Shown here piece after piece: positions 37,501 to 50,050 of a stretch of 64,000 nucleotides of DNA. The translations under genes were made by a program, and so were the position numbers. The stretch is from Cytospora piceicola (Eukaryota; Ascomycota; Sordariomycetes; Diaporthales; Cytosporaceae): positions 620,001-684,000 of the forward strand of contig JALQBC010000006.1 of assembly GCA_023375675.1 (NCBI GenBank), read 5' to 3'. Positions within the stretch are counted from its first letter, which is position 1; each line of letters opens with the position of its first letter. The notes below the pieces were generated by a model that ran no database searches, was not told the DNA's origin, and saw only the letters and a program-made list of their open reading frames with translations.

Positions 37501-38132
37501 GACCTGCGACGCGGCCACCAGGCGGGCGTGATCGCAGGGTTAAACAAGACCTGGCACTAGACGGGGGACGAGGAGAGGAGGACTTTCGCTTTTAATTGAG
37601 AAGGGGTTGAGGGGACGATGCGGAGTTGGCGAAAGGAGATGGTCGACGACGACGACGACGATGACATTGGAGGAAGGGGGTCTTCACATGACGATTTTTT
37701 TTACGGTCTTTTGCGCTTTTCGGTTGAAGGGAACCTGAGATACCAGATACCCATTTCCCTCTTCTTTTGTTGTTGTTACTGCCTTCGAGCAGGTTTACTG
37801 GACGATGATGCGGCAAGTCAAAGCAATTTTATCATATTGACACCTTAAAACACGCCGCGCCGATGGTTCCCTGTTTATTTCTTTGAGAGGCATGCAGCCT
37901 TGATTACTTGGCCGCTGACTTGGCCGCTGAGTGGAGATGAGTTGTGGCACACGGCATGTCATCTGCCGCGATTGCATTGGGTCTGCACATGCGGACAGTT
38001 CCGCTGGAATTTTGGTGCCTTGTTGGCATTCTGGCCGTCATTCTGGCCTGACATTCTGGGTGCATTGTGAGACAAGTTCCCGAATCACTTGAAGCTAGCA
38101 ACTAACCACCCAAGAGGTAAAATCTCTTTTTT
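37501..38132. other. Intergenic region, convergent 3' ends
   Basis: The 3' UTRs of the small protein and the XPF gene meet here. No gene is seen. Confidence 0.55.
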
Positions 38133-41039
38133 TTATTCGTTATCCTCGATCAAATCCTTCTCAAAGAACCCAACGATCCTCCTCGCAGCCTCCAACCCCA
38201 CCAGCGGCCCCAGCTCCTGAGTCGACATGTTCGCAACCTCCTTGATGTTCTCCGTCTCGAGCGTGAGGTTCTTGATGTTCTTGCTCGTCACGCCGGGCAC
38301 GTGCATCAGCATCTCCTCCGGCTGCTGGTTGAACGGCTGCTCCTCTGCCGACTCGTTCTTGTCCAGCCCCGCCCTCACCGCCGCGATCGGGTCGGGCTCG
38401 TCCTCCTGGGTCTTGAGGGACTCGAAGATCTCGGCGGTCTGGTAGGGCGACGAGGACCAGATGATGCGCAACTTGGGGAAGGCGAGGGTGAGTAGTACGA
38501 GCTTGGACTGCAGGTCGGACGAGATGTTGTCCGGGTTGACGCTCCTGAGGTTGCCCGACAGGTCGGCGAAGGGCTCGAGGGTGAAGGATTTGTTCTGGTC
38601 GAACTCGATCAGGAGCATTGGCGACTTGTAGTGCTGGAACATAGTTTCGGCCTGGCTGAACAGTCGCCCGTCTCTGAACGAGGATATCAGGTCGCTGATG
38701 GACTTCCGTTCGATGCAGATGTTGGGCGATAGAATATAGTCACCCACCGTCAGCATGCACGGTACAATCACCATAGAACGGCCGTGGAGCAGGGACGGCA
38801 GGGACGACCTGAACTCTCGAACGTCGACGACCACTCTCGGAGGTTGCGCTGTCGCTGCCAGACGGCCACCGCCTGCTATCCGGGTGTTGACGGTCCTCAA
38901 GAAGGCTTCTTGCGGGTCCTCAACACCACGCGTGTCGACTGTCATGACGACGCTCATGCTCGCACGCTCCTTGATGAGCTTGGTAAAAGCGTCCTTCTCT
39001 CGTCGGACCATTGACAAGTATCGCTGCTCCTCCACAGAGCCGCTGTAGTATAGGAAGTACACGCGTACATTGCGGTCGTTGTGGGACGACCTGTAGACCT
39101 CCACCCGTCTGATAAACGAGGCGTCAGGCTCGTACATGATGATGTACCGCGGCTTGACCTCTTCAAGGACGTGCTCATCTTGGTCACCGTCGTATGCGTG
39201 GATGACCACCAGATCCTGCATCTCATACATCTGGTAGAAATCGTCCATATCATCCAAGTTATCGTCAATGATATCGGCCTTTTGCTTCGCCTCCTCTTCA
39301 GTGATCTGCACTTCTGCCATGAGCTCTGACATCTCGTTATGCTTCTCGACATAGGGCATAATGCTGCCATTTTCAGCCCGACCGAGACTGGTAGCCATCG
39401 AACCTCCACCACGGACCCGCCGCCTTTTGTTAGCAGATGCCCGGCTGGTCTTCTGTAGCCTCGGGTCTGTTGCTCCTTTCAGGGCGTTTTGATTTTCAGC
39501 GAAGAGCGTCGCGCTGACCTTAGCAAACTCCCTCTTCCATTGCAAATAATGACGGAGCTTGCGCCGCATCAAGAAGGCCGCGGAGGGGCCGTCCTCATCA
39601 TCGTCATCATCGCCCTCAATTACTATTTTCTTTTTCTGCTGTTCAACGTTCGGCTTTACATGCATTGTCTGCAGATAATCCCTGAGTTGTCGGCAGGTTG
39701 CTGTGTCGGAACACATGATCAACACTGTGCCGTTGGAGTCGTCGCGGGCCGGAGGCTCGAAGTATAGATCGCGGTCGATTTCCTCGAGCACGTCTGCTAG
39801 CACCGCCCATTTTGGCTGTTCCTCCAGTACGGGCCGCACAGAGTCGATGTTGGAGTCTGCGCCTGGCTTGTTCACACCGCTATATACTCGCTTCCTTCCG
39901 GTCTCGAATATTGTCTGCGCAGCATCAAGGAACAGCCACGGTGATTGGTTCTGTCGTGTCGATCCCGGCGTAGGAGAATGAGCAGCATGGATGGTGTCGA
40001 GATCCTGCAGGAATTGCACAGCATCCAGCGTGACAACGGCCTGCAGCAAGCCCCGGAGCACCGTGAGATCGCTCACGATCTGCTTCGTCTTCCAGCTCAC
40101 CCTGTGCCAGTTGGGATCCAGCTGTCGCCTCACCATGACATCAAAATTCTTGGTCAAGGCGCTGTCCAGATTCCAGTCGTCCATTTCTAGCAGACCAGAA
40201 TTCCCCTTTTTCAGCTCGTGGATGCTTACTTCCACACACTCCATGATGGCGGCCTGGATTTCCTTCATAGGATCCGTCATCGGCACCTCCAGCTCGATGA
40301 CCTCGGCCTTTTTCTTGCCCTCGAGCGAGTTCGCAACCGTGACGTGGAATCTCGGCCATAGGCTCGCCTTTCTCAGGAACAGATTTCGCATCCTAGATGC
40401 CAGTGGATTGAAACCTGTCGTGAATGGATCTGGATTATCCGAGAAGGCTTTCAAGAAGCCGGCCTTATTCTTCTGTCTGTATATCCTCAAGACAAAAGCT
40501 TCCAGACTGGTCGCAACTATTCGGTCGGCATGCAGAACAATCATGCCCGTGATCTTTTCCACGTTCAACAGGCCCGTGAGCAGGTCCACCACTAATATCC
40601 GGCTCGTGATGCTGAAGATGCCCCCTGAGGCATACATCTTCTCCCTGGTGCCGACGTTGGTGTAATCCGTATTGACGACAGTCAGGCCGCGGGCGAGGGG
40701 CGCCATGCTGATGGCTGCATGTTCGGCAAGCGCCTCGCCAATCCAATTGTTCTCGCGGTCTTCGGCATTGGCTACTATGATGAGGTTGTTCCCGGCTGCG
40801 TCGTAGGAGTGCAGTAGGTTCGTGATCAGGCGCATGAGGCCGAGGCCCCGTGCAAGGATGACGAGTTCATCTTCGCCGCGGAGTTCCTGGAAGAGGGATT
40901 GCTGGTATTCCTTGTCGGGAGAAGTTCAGGTCAGCTTTGGGGTTCGAGAGTGGGTGGATCCTCCGGACTGGGAAGGTGAAGGCGGGCTTACAAGAGGTAG
41001 CGAGAGCTTCACGGGCTGGGGCGCGTCGTTGGCGGCCAT
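38133..41039 (-). CDS. mus-38: XPF/Rad1-family DNA repair endonuclease
   Basis: Two exons (41039-40992 and 40910-38133) give 941 residues. The 81-bp intron (GTAAGC...CAAG) lies after residue 16, and the join reads LSLPLEYQQSLFQELR, a conserved XPF N-terminus. Residues ~20-650 form the degenerate SF2 helicase-like region (LARGLGLMRLITNLLHSYD). The ERCC4 nuclease domain follows at about 700-830 with VVVDVREFRSSLP and the catalytic VGDYILSPNICIERKS (GDx(n)ERKxxxD form). A C-terminal helix-hairpin-helix pair (about 880-935) mediates ERCC1/Rad10 pairing. With its partner it cuts 5' of bulky lesions in nucleotide-excision repair and removes non-homologous flaps, in the nucleus. The symbol is that of the Neurospora orthologue. 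Confidence 0.95.
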
Positions 41040-41970
41040 GTCGAGAACCGGCTGCCCAAGGCGAATTTGATGCGTCCCGGACTCTTATGGAACATTCTCT
41101 TCAGCTTGACATGTGCCAGTCAAGCAACTTACTAGTTGCACCGTTACGAAGTGTGAAGGACTCAATCGCTTTGTCGTCGCATGTGAAGTCCTGGCGGTTG
41201 CGGCTGCTCATGTCGTCAGCGAATATGGCCGCCAGCCGGTAGCCAGCTGTTCGCAGGTGACGTCCTGTCCCAGCTCCATAGTCATCATCTGCTCTTAGAG
41301 TCTTAGTGAGAGCCCTGCCTCAACGGAAAGCTGATTTTTCGATACAGGTGTCTGATGGATACGTTGGGCATGAATTGTTCCACCCTATATCCGAATACCG
41401 CTGCATGTTGAGGCCTCTTGCCGTTGTTGAGAGGGAGCTAACTCTGAATCTGATATTCTAGATTTCGCGAACTGAGGCAACCCAGGACTGACATGCGGGA
41501 AACAGCGGGTACGCCCGCCTTTGCCAGCAAAGCGGGCATGACCAGCGGTACCTAGGTATCGCTAAGCCCTACCGATTGGAGGATAAGCCATCATTGTTCA
41601 TCCATGGATCTAAAGTCGACGGAAGCCGCCTTCTCAGAAGTCCGCTGTGCAGTCACGAGTACGTGGTTAGTCAGGAGCGACGTCATCTTCATGTGCTGGA
41701 GTGAGGCCAGGAGCTGGGCGTTGCAAGCCTCGTACAAGTAAACGGTTGTTTTCTATAAGACGGGCATCACCTCGCTCCTTATACAACCTTCCTGATTTCA
41801 GCAATCCAACACTCTAACACACACCCAACACACTTCCTGAAATACTCCCCACTACTACAAACCAGTACGTGCGACTTGATCCGTTCATCACCCGCCTTTA
41901 GATATCAGTATACTTACTTCTCTGCCAGCCGTAAATCACCTCAAACTACTTACACCTCCCAAACAACAAC
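41040..41970. other. Divergent promoter region with a possible minus-strand exon
   Basis: Lies between the XPF gene (minus) and a small plus-strand gene. On the minus strand about 41327-41133 is open and ends in a canonical GTAAGT donor (41132-41127). It encodes segments such as LRTAGYRLAAIFADDMSS and DFTCDDKAIESFTLRNG. It may be an upstream exon of a separate small gene or a transcribed leader. An A/C-rich leader precedes 41971. Confidence 0.4.
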
Positions 41971-42227
41971 ATGTCCGGCAACCAGGAGCAAGAGTTTACC
42001 ACTCAGGTGAGTTGACCGTCCTGCTTGCACCCAAGAGACACGTACTGATTGTCGTATGATAGCCCATCAAGGAGGACAAGGGCGGCAGCACTATCGACGC
42101 CATCAAGTCCAAGGTCGCCCCTCACCTCGCCGCACCCGGCCCTGCTCAGTCTCATGACCACAGCCAGATTCCCGAGGAGGGAACCAAGGAGGAGCGCATC
42201 GCCAAGACTCAGGAGATCAACAAATAG
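41971..42227 (+). CDS. 66-residue hydrophilic protein, unknown
   Basis: Two exons (41971-42006 and 42063-42227). The 56-bp intron has donor GTGAGT and acceptor GATAG and joins in frame. The product is rich in Glu, Lys, Ala and His (SQSHDHSQ-like middle, EEGTKEERIAKTQEINK end) with no signal peptide or membrane segment. The long A/C-rich leader suggests strong expression. I do not recognise a family. Its size and composition resemble small stress- or conidiation-associated fungal proteins, but that is weak inference. Confidence 0.75.
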
Positions 42228-43750
42228 GCTCTTGTTTTTGAGAACGATGGAGGCGTTTTTGGACCTTTTTGATTGATGTTTGCGATGCAGAACGACCTCT
42301 GATGAACAACCGGGGTCAGGAAGGGGGGGGGAGGGTGTTAGTGCTGGAAGCGCTTCTTGTTTTTTTCTTAGTAACCTACTCGGATCACCTCAAGTCACCT
42401 AGATACCTTATGAATCCGAGTTAATCAACGTTAACTCACTTGCAATGACACGGTGATCTCCGTGAGAGACTGAGAGTCGAGGGTCAGGCTGCAGGGAGCC
42501 CACCGCTCCTTAAGCTCCACCAGAGACAGACCTACGGCTAGGAGATGACGTTATGCCTTCAAAGTTGCAGAACCTCTACACTACCTAGGCACATATTTAC
42601 TGCATCGGTAAGATGGATTAGGTTAGCTAGGCAAGCTGTCTTTGAAAGTCCATTTGAAACGTGATGTGCAACGCAAGATTGGTGATCAATTCTATATGCT
42701 TACACGTCAGGCGCGTGTGACGAGGTCATAACCGAGGAGGGCCGTGTGGCTGTGGACATGCAGAGAGACATTGTGGCTGTGTGGCTGTGCTATGTTCAAG
42801 CCACGGCTGCATGGTGTCTCCTTCAGTCAATGCATACTTATACAGTTATCGGGTTTATGCATTAAAAGAGCGATGATGCAACACCTGTCAGGTAACAACC
42901 CTCGCTCGGGAAGCTCTGCGGTCACCGCTCAAGGTGTTTCCAGAAGCTTGTGTACTCGGGAGGCTGGGGCAGTCCAGGGCAACCGAAGGTCAGCAGGGTA
43001 GGTACTTTGTACCGTAAATTAGCATCATCCTAGCCGGCGACCTTCACCTCACCCTATATTCGGATCAATCCCCGCCCGTTGCCGACCTGTCCGACGATAC
43101 GACGATACCTACATACAATCACTCGACTCTGACTGGGTTGTTGCTGTCCTCCTTGGCCTCGCTTTCACTGCTCAACGACAATTGCGCCTGACGGGCTATT
43201 GTTAGGAGAGACTGTGTCAACACGCAAGTACACACTCAAACAGTACACCTAGTCTGCACAGTAGTCAAAAGAAAGAAGAGAGACCGGCCGAACGGTAAAC
43301 GGTTCCGTTAGGCTCGACCTAAGCTTACCACCCAATCCCCATCCAATCTCGTTCCCAAGCGCCACCACTACTCCCAGATTCCACGCGTACCGAGTAGTAA
43401 GCCACCCAACGATCTTCGTTCGATTTCCAAGGTATCTGCGACATCAGAGTCCAAGTCTATCTAGCCTTTCCAGGTCGGCACACCATAGACCTTGTGTATA
43501 CATTTCATACTCAACGTCCACACAACACACGGCGACTGCGACGGAGACGTCACTTCGCAACACCTAGGAGGCGACACAGCCACCGTTGCTCGATTCAACC
43601 ACTCCATGATTTAATTTACAGAAGACTACATCGACACAAGGCTGTAGGGAGGAAAGACACCACCACCTCGAGGACACTCCCCCTCTTGGTCCTGCATCGC
43701 ATCATCGAACCCCCACTTCCCCGTCCGCCTCTGCAACGAAGTCGACCATA
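42228..43750. other. Intergenic region
   Basis: About 1.5 kb: the 3' UTR of the small gene (including a G-run near 42325), unremarkable DNA, and the C/A-rich leader of the WASP gene (about 43500-43750). ORFs at 42744-43001 and 43494-43750 show no support. Confidence 0.5.
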
Positions 43751-45828
43751 ATGCCGTCCATCCTTAGCGACGCCGACAAGGAGACCGTCAAGCGCTTCGT
43801 CCCCAAACAGACCAACAAGATCCAGGCTGTCGCCGTCGCACGACTCTATGTCGCCTACCCAAATCCATCAAGATGGACCTACAGTGGGTTGCAGGGAGCT
43901 GTCGTACTGGCCAACGACCTCGTCGGCAACACGTACTGGCTAAAGATGGTTGACATCTCTGTAAGTCGCTTGCGACCTTACCATCCATTTCATTATATGC
44001 AGTGCTGGAGCTGACTTGTTTATGTACCGTAGCCCGCCGTGCGAGGGGTCATATGGGACCAAGAGATATTCGACACGTGGAGCTACAATCAAGACCGAAC
44101 CTTCTTCCACACCTTCGAGACAGAGGACTACGTGGCCGGCCTATCCTTCGTCGACGAAAAGGAGGCGAAGCAGTTCAAGAAGAAGATGGACGATAGGGAA
44201 AAGAACGCGAGTAAAGCCACCAGGGCGGCACCGTTCGGAGGAGCAGCTCCTGGCGCAGGCGGTCATCATAAACACGGCTTGCTGGGCGGTATCTTTGGAG
44301 GACATAGGCATTCCTCGGCACCAACGCCGCCGCCGCCCGAGTCTCCTCGCGCCAGGGGTTCGTCCATCGGGCAATTCAACATCACCAGGCAATCTTCGGG
44401 GAGTGTTAATGGTCACAAGTCCGAGTTTACCATTCTCGAGGCGTTTGATCCCGAGTGGAGGGAACACTTTGGCGATGATTTGAAACAGAAGGGCCTCACG
44501 GATGACTTCATCAAGGAGAACCAGGACTTTATCGTCGACTTTCTGAAGCAGGAGCAAGCCCAGACGAAGCATTCTACTCCTCCACCGCCTCCGCCTCCGG
44601 TCAATGGAGCGGGAACTAGGGTGCCTCCTCCGCCTCCGGCAGCACGACGAGGCGGACCACCTGCTCCTCCAGCCCCGAGGAGGTCTGGGAAGGTTGAGCC
44701 GCCCACCGTTAGTCGAGAGTCGACGCCTCCTCGCGAAGCTTCACCGCCGAGACCAAGATTCGCCGTCCCTCCACCGCTGGCCAATGCTGGCAAATTCGCA
44801 CACGACGAGCCAGCCAGGTCGCCCGCCTCTGGACCACCACCTCCACCCCGGCCGTCAAAGACTCCTGTCGAAGAATCAGGCCCCAGGTTCGGTATTCCTC
44901 CGCCATTTGCAGGACAAAGAAGCGTTCCACCACCACCTGCAAGCCGTGGCCATGTTCCCCCACCTCCTCCGGCACGAGAAACGAACGCACTGCCTTCTGG
45001 GCCGCCGCCACCATTGCCTCCCAAGACGCCTGCAGGGGTCGCACCTCCTTTACCTCCCCCGTCCTCGCGACCACCTCCAAGCTTGCCGCCAAGTGCGCCT
45101 CCAAGCTTGCCACCAAGTGCGCCTCCAGGTCTGCCATCCAGAAGCGCTGGACCTCCCCCGTTACCAGCTTCCAACGCTCCACCAGCGCCCCCAACACCAG
45201 CTGCTGCGGCGCCACCCCCACCACCTTTGCCAGCGACGAACGCGCCACCACCTCCTCCATTGCCATCATCGACCGCCCCACCCGCGCCTCCTCTACCACC
45301 TCCATCTTCGAGCGGACCACCACCCCCTCCGCCTCCCCCGCCAGCAGGTGTTCCAAGCGGGATTCCTCCACCGCCTCCACCACCACCGGGCGGCATCCCT
45401 CCACCTCCTGGGCCCCCTCCACCACCAGGCCCTCCCCCACCACCAAACCGCGACTCCGGATACTCATCCGGGGCGCCCGCGCCAGCGGTCGAGCCCAGTC
45501 GCGCAGCTGTGCTCGGCGATATCCAGAAGGCCGGCGGTATTGGCGCTCTCAAGAAAGTGGACAGGAGCCAGATCCGCGACAGGAGTAGCGCGCAAGTTGG
45601 TGGAGGCAGTGATACAGGGCCTCATGGCAGTGGATTGCCGCCAGCAGGAGTTGCACCAGGAGGGGGCGGCGGTATGGCCGACGCCCTCGCTGCGGCTCTG
45701 GCGGCGAGGAATAAGAAAGTTAGCCATAGTGGTAAGTTACGAACCTTGCTTTTGATGATCATAAGTGGTTGTGGGACAGTGCTGACAAAGTTCCAGATGA
45801 TGAGGATAACGACGATGATTGGGACTAG
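43751..45828 (+). CDS. las17: WASP/Las17 actin nucleation-promoting factor
   Basis: Three exons: 43751-43960, 44033-45731 and 45797-45828, giving 646 residues. The WH1/EVH1 domain (residues ~10-130) begins DKETVKRFVPKQTNKI and includes GAVVLANDLVGNTYWLKM. A conserved block FDPEWREHFGDDLKQKG lies near residue 209. A polyproline region with many PPPPPP runs (about 245-540) binds profilin and SH3 proteins. The WH2 segment, AVLGDIQKAGGIGALKKV (about 560), binds actin. The last exon supplies the acidic tail DDEDNDDDWD with the terminal Trp that contacts Arp2/3. It drives actin patch assembly and endocytosis at the cortex. There is no CRIB domain, as in yeast Las17. Confidence 0.96.
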
Positions 45829-46765
45829 GGGGTTGAAAGAGAAGGAACCGGCAGATGAACGAGTAAAGGAGCAGCAGGGCCGAGAACAACAACAGGGATG
45901 TTTGGCGTCTCGGGCCCTTCTGCGGCGTCGTGGACTACTGAGCCAAAATACTTTCTACAGAGCATGCATAATTGACTTGCAGCCATCGATGTGAGCAAGT
46001 CAGCCGCGGACGATGCACTGTGGTATTTTGGGAATGACTGCCATCTTTGGGGTATGGAGGACGACGCCAGGGACTGCTGTATGGTGGCAGCTGCTGCCCC
46101 GTACGTATGAGCAGGCTCACGCTGCGAGCTCCGAGAGTAGGAATGAGACAAAATACAGAATGTTTTGGATGGACAAAAAGTGCCCTATAGCTCACGGTAC
46201 TGAAGGAGCAAGTCATCGATAGCAGCACCGTTACGGACCGCCAGGCCGGACTGATTCCAGTCAGGATCCAAGCAGCCTCACACTTGAAGGAGGCGATATG
46301 GCATGTTTTGAATATAAATAGTTTTCAAAGGAATTGAACATTACGTGTGTTCTGAATACCGGTCTATCAAGGCACTGTCCATACTGACCCATACGTCCCC
46401 TCGTCAAGAAACACCATGCATGCATTCCCTGAAAGGCCTCTGAAGCCTCTCCCGGCAGGGGACGTCCCTCCCATCCCAAGCCGCCCACTCACTGTCGAGA
46501 AACCAGGGGCCTGCGAGACAGAAATCGTGTCTTGCGAGCCCCCAGGTCTAATAGAGAGAAGACAGTTTTTTCACTTCGTCACCTTGGCAAACGGATCACC
46601 CACCACCCGTCCACCCCTTCAAGAGAGGCATGGCCTCCGGTCAGCCGATGGGCTCTCGCGACAGTACCAGCTCGAGATCGAGTCGGGTACCGATGCCACT
46701 GGAAAAGGGGGGCGGCCGGGGCCGGGCCGGGCGCACACGGCGCCCGCAGCATTCGAGGTCCACGT
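45829..46765. other. Intergenic region, convergent 3' ends
   Basis: 3' UTRs of las17 and of the eIF1A gene. ORFs near 46416-46769 have no support. Confidence 0.5.
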
Positions 46766-47532
46766 CTAGATGTCGTCGATGTCAACCTCCTTGCCGCCGG
46801 CACCACCCTCCTCGCCGCTCTCGGAGTCACGGTCCTCGTCGAACTCGAAGCCGCAGTCGCCGTCCTCGGGGCCTCCGAAGGTGTCGGTCTCGTTGATCTT
46901 GGCGGTCTCGGGGAGCTCGCCGTAGGCTTTCAGGGAACGGGCCTCGTCGGCTGTGTACTTGAGGCTGTGGGCGGTTCATGCCAGGTCAGCACGGCGTGAT
47001 ACTTCTAGGGGCGAGGGGATGGGGGTGGGTGGTAGTAGTTGGGGTGTGTAGGTGTATGTTCGGGGGAAAAAGGAGTGATTGGGGGGGGGGGGGAGTGTGG
47101 GTGAACGTACATAACATCACCCTTGTCATCTTGGTATTCACGCAGCGACAGCAGGATGATATCGCCCTGGTTGATCCAGACCTTCTTGCGAAGCTTGCCA
47201 CGGATGTTTCCGAGTCTGCGGGTTCCGTCGAAGCACTGGGCCTCGAGACGGCCGTTTCTGTTATATCACGGATGTCAGCGGTCAGACCCCTTTGTTTTGC
47301 GACCTGCCTTTTTCGGGCGAAACGGTCATGGCGAAGAAGAAGATAGCCCCAGCCTAGGAGGGTCAAGGGTAGAAGGGTAGCATGACCAAGAAAAAAGAAC
47401 CTACCCGAGCATCTTCACGACCTGAGCGTACTCCTGGCCATCCTCCTTGAACGTAAGCTCACGCTTCTCGTTGTCGTTCTCGTTCTTTCCACGTCTCCTG
47501 TTCTTTCCTCCCTTTCCCTTGTTCTTCGGCAT
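46766..47532 (-). CDS. tif11: Translation initiation factor eIF1A
   Basis: Three exons (47532-47405, 47257-47111 and 46964-46766) give 157 residues. The introns are 146-147 bp, longer than most here; the second holds a 12-bp G-run. Joins restore [15 protein letters not shown] and [19 protein letters not shown]. The basic N-terminus [17 protein letters not shown] is nearly diagnostic. The OB fold follows ([19 protein letters not shown]). The acidic C-terminal tail ends in VDIDDI, the motif that contacts eIF5B during subunit joining. It promotes scanning and start-codon selection on the 40S subunit. The gene is complete. Confidence 0.97.
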
Positions 47533-48171
47533 GGTGTCTGTTTAGTTGGTGCGAGAAAAAGGTAGTGTCGGTGTTGTGTGTTTAGGAATAAGAGGGGTGC
47601 TGCCTCTTATGTTGCGGAACTCCAGGTTGTTGTGTGGAGTTGGGTGGTGGTTGATGAGTTGTTGTATGTTGCGGAACGATGGAGGAAGCGTCGAGTGAGG
47701 CGAATGGGTTTGTTGGCGGGGTCCTTTTGTGCCTGTGGAGTGTGGGCTTTGACCGCGGGGCGAATCCCAGTGCCCAAAAAGCCAATCCACCCGCCCAGCC
47801 GCTAAAGGAGTTATAAATGGGTCAGGCTTTTGTGTGGGGACCACATGCATCAAAGTTATTTATATGAAGTACCGCTTAATTGCATATCTGCTTACTATGG
47901 TCACCCATGGATTCTTCTCACTACCTAGGTAGCATATCAACCTTCAGAACATCATCATCCTCACTCATCCTGCTTCATACCGTCACTGCCCCTCGGGGCA
48001 TGAGCCAACAACTCCTGCGACATATGATTCATAGTTCGGACCTCATTTTGATTCATTCCTGGGGTGTGTGACTGGACCGCAGCCTAGCACAGCCTGTTGG
48101 AAAGCGGCTTACGACCCACTGTCAGTCAGTCAGCAGGATGATATGAACGGACGAGTATTCATCCGACTATC
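47533..48171. other. Divergent promoter region
   Basis: Upstream regions of eIF1A (minus) and of the unknown plus-strand gene. GTTG-rich near 47620-47680. No gene is seen. Confidence 0.5.
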
Positions 48172-49185
48172 ATGTTTCGATGCTTTCCTCGACCGGGAGG
48201 AAACGCAGCACGGCCACTATGGCAGGCACTCCTCACCCACGGCGGTAGCAGGGGCATCAAGCTGTCCGCCATGATCCCGTCCGCCACTCGCAACCAAAAC
48301 AGCCCCAAAGGCGGCCCAAGGCTCAGCCAGGAGGGCAGACAGCGCCTCGAGGAGCTTTCGGCGCACAACATCGGGGTGTACACGGAGCAGAAGCCGGCGC
48401 GGAGGCTGACCTGGGGCAGCATCAACGTCAGGGTCGGCCACCGGCACACGGTGCAGAGGTTCGACATGGACTGCTTCACGGGCTTCGGGCGCGCCTACAC
48501 CGAGGCCGTGTGCAGGAGGTACCTGGCCGACAACGCGAAGCCGCTGTGGTGGTCGGCCAAGCTGGTGACGGGGCAGAGCCCCGTCGTCCGGAACAAGGGC
48601 AGCGCGCGCATGAACGTCGCGTTCCGGGGGGCGCTGCGGGATGCCGGGTACGACGTGGAGGGGTGGAGGGTGGGGGACCCCGAGGGCGGGCAACAGTCCC
48701 AGCCGTGGAGGAGGAAGATCGTGCAGCTATACGGGAGCGTGGAGGTTGCTGCGCACCAGGTCGAGATGCTGATCAATGCCAGATTCAGTGAGCTGCAAGC
48801 CTACTTCGCGAGGGTCGTCAGGGGCCTCGAAGAAGAGCTGGGCAAAACGGTGGACGGTAGCCATGCTGCGCCCGGTCAGGTTCAGTCAGCCCGGGGGGCT
48901 CAGGACCGAGGAAACCCACGGGGAGGCTCAGAACAACGAGGAGGGGGCTCGGATAGGAAGAGGCCCGGCCTTCCGCTCGATCGGCTGTCGCCTTCGAGGA
49001 AGCAGGATGTGCGGAACGCTGAAAGGTCCCTTGGAAATTCGTCCAGCGGGGAAGCCAAGACAGCTCATACGATGCCCAATGGAATGCGTCGTCTAGATCT
49101 TGTCGGGCGACCAGGCCCGAAGGACACACCGTCGGGCATAACAGCTCTCCGCGGGAAAGGACCGCCGCCGAAGAAGCAGTGGTGA
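48172..49185 (+). CDS. Hypothetical basic protein, unknown
   Basis: A single open frame of 337 residues from 48172; an in-frame ATG at 48271 (304 residues) is equally possible. Residues ~45-200 look folded, with balanced composition (WGSINVRVGHRHTVQRFD, GFGRAYTEAVCRRYL, WWSAKLVTGQSPVVRNKG). A long helical segment follows near 48700-48840. The last ~115 residues are Gly/Arg/Ser/Lys-rich and look disordered. I recognise no domain. The opposite strand also has long ORFs, an effect of high GC, but this frame has the more protein-like composition and an intact start. It could be a lineage-specific nuclear or nucleic-acid-binding protein; that is only inference from charge. Confidence 0.55.
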   Translation: MFRCFPRPGGNAARPLWQALLTHGGSRGIKLSAMIPSATRNQNSPKGGPRLSQEGRQRLEELSAHNIGVYTEQKPARRLTWGSINVRVGHRHTVQRFDMDCFTGFGRAYTEAVCRRYLADNAKPLWWSAKLVTGQSPVVRNKGSARMNVAFRGALRDAGYDVEGWRVGDPEGGQQSQPWRRKIVQLYGSVEVAAHQVEMLINARFSELQAYFARVVRGLEEELGKTVDGSHAAPGQVQSARGAQDRGNPRGGSEQRGGGSDRKRPGLPLDRLSPSRKQDVRNAERSLGNSSSGEAKTAHTMPNGMRRLDLVGRPGPKDTPSGITALRGKGPPPKKQW

Positions 49186-50050
49186 AAACTGCAACGATGA
49201 GAAAGAGCCCTGGGAAGGCTTGGGCTCCGGCGACATGGTTGAGTCGGACATGCCAGCCCAAACATTATTGGAGCCACTATTAGACATCATGGACGTCGTA
49301 CCAAAGGCTTGAGACAGTACAAGGCTACTGAAGATGAATGCCGATCACCTGAAGAGCAATAAATATACCCATATAGTTCAGGAAGGGCATCTGGGTACAT
49401 ATGATATTGATGAGCAACGATGACATCGCTGTTCGGAAATTTGAAATGCATAAACCTGAGCTTTTGCGCTTCTTGAGAGCCAATTCACGCCGTTGCTGGA
49501 CATCATTCTCACCTAAATATCTTCGTCGTTCTAATATGGGCATTAGGGAAACTTGCTGTTACTACCGCACCTCTGTCACCCCAGTATATGATATTGTAGA
49601 TACTTAGGATTCTTCACTGAAGACTTTGTCGTACGACACCCAGTTTGCATTTCTGGGAGATCCGTTTCACCTGGAAAATGTCAAAATTGATCGACAAACA
49701 ATGGTTTATTGGATTTACTAGGTATCCCAGCATATCGTCGCCCCTTTTTGGTACCTGGCGGCTTACCTAATACGTAATTCGTACTAAGTCTAGGTACTAA
49801 GTACACGCAGCTCGACGGTTGGTGGTGTTCCACGGTTGGTGAGAGAGCTACGAAGCGCTGCATGCAGGTTTCACAGGCAAGATTGTCCAGATCTCCATTG
49901 AACCCTTGTTCCTAAAAGTCCACCTGGCTTCTGCTTCCCTTCTCGACTTACTACACAAATTAACACACCCAATCCGTCCCTAACCTCTATTCGATAAGTG
50001 ACAGCATTGGCATATCACACGCGACTCAAGGCCGCGACTGGACAGACAAG
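49186..50050. other. Intergenic region
   Basis: 3' UTR of the unknown gene, AT-richer DNA (49300-49780) and the leader of chs5. No gene is seen. Confidence 0.5.

Noticed and set aside
44413..45552. 379-codon minus-strand ORF, almost all Gly
   Set aside because: It is the complement of the polyproline region of las17 (CCN read as GGN), not a glycine-rich protein.
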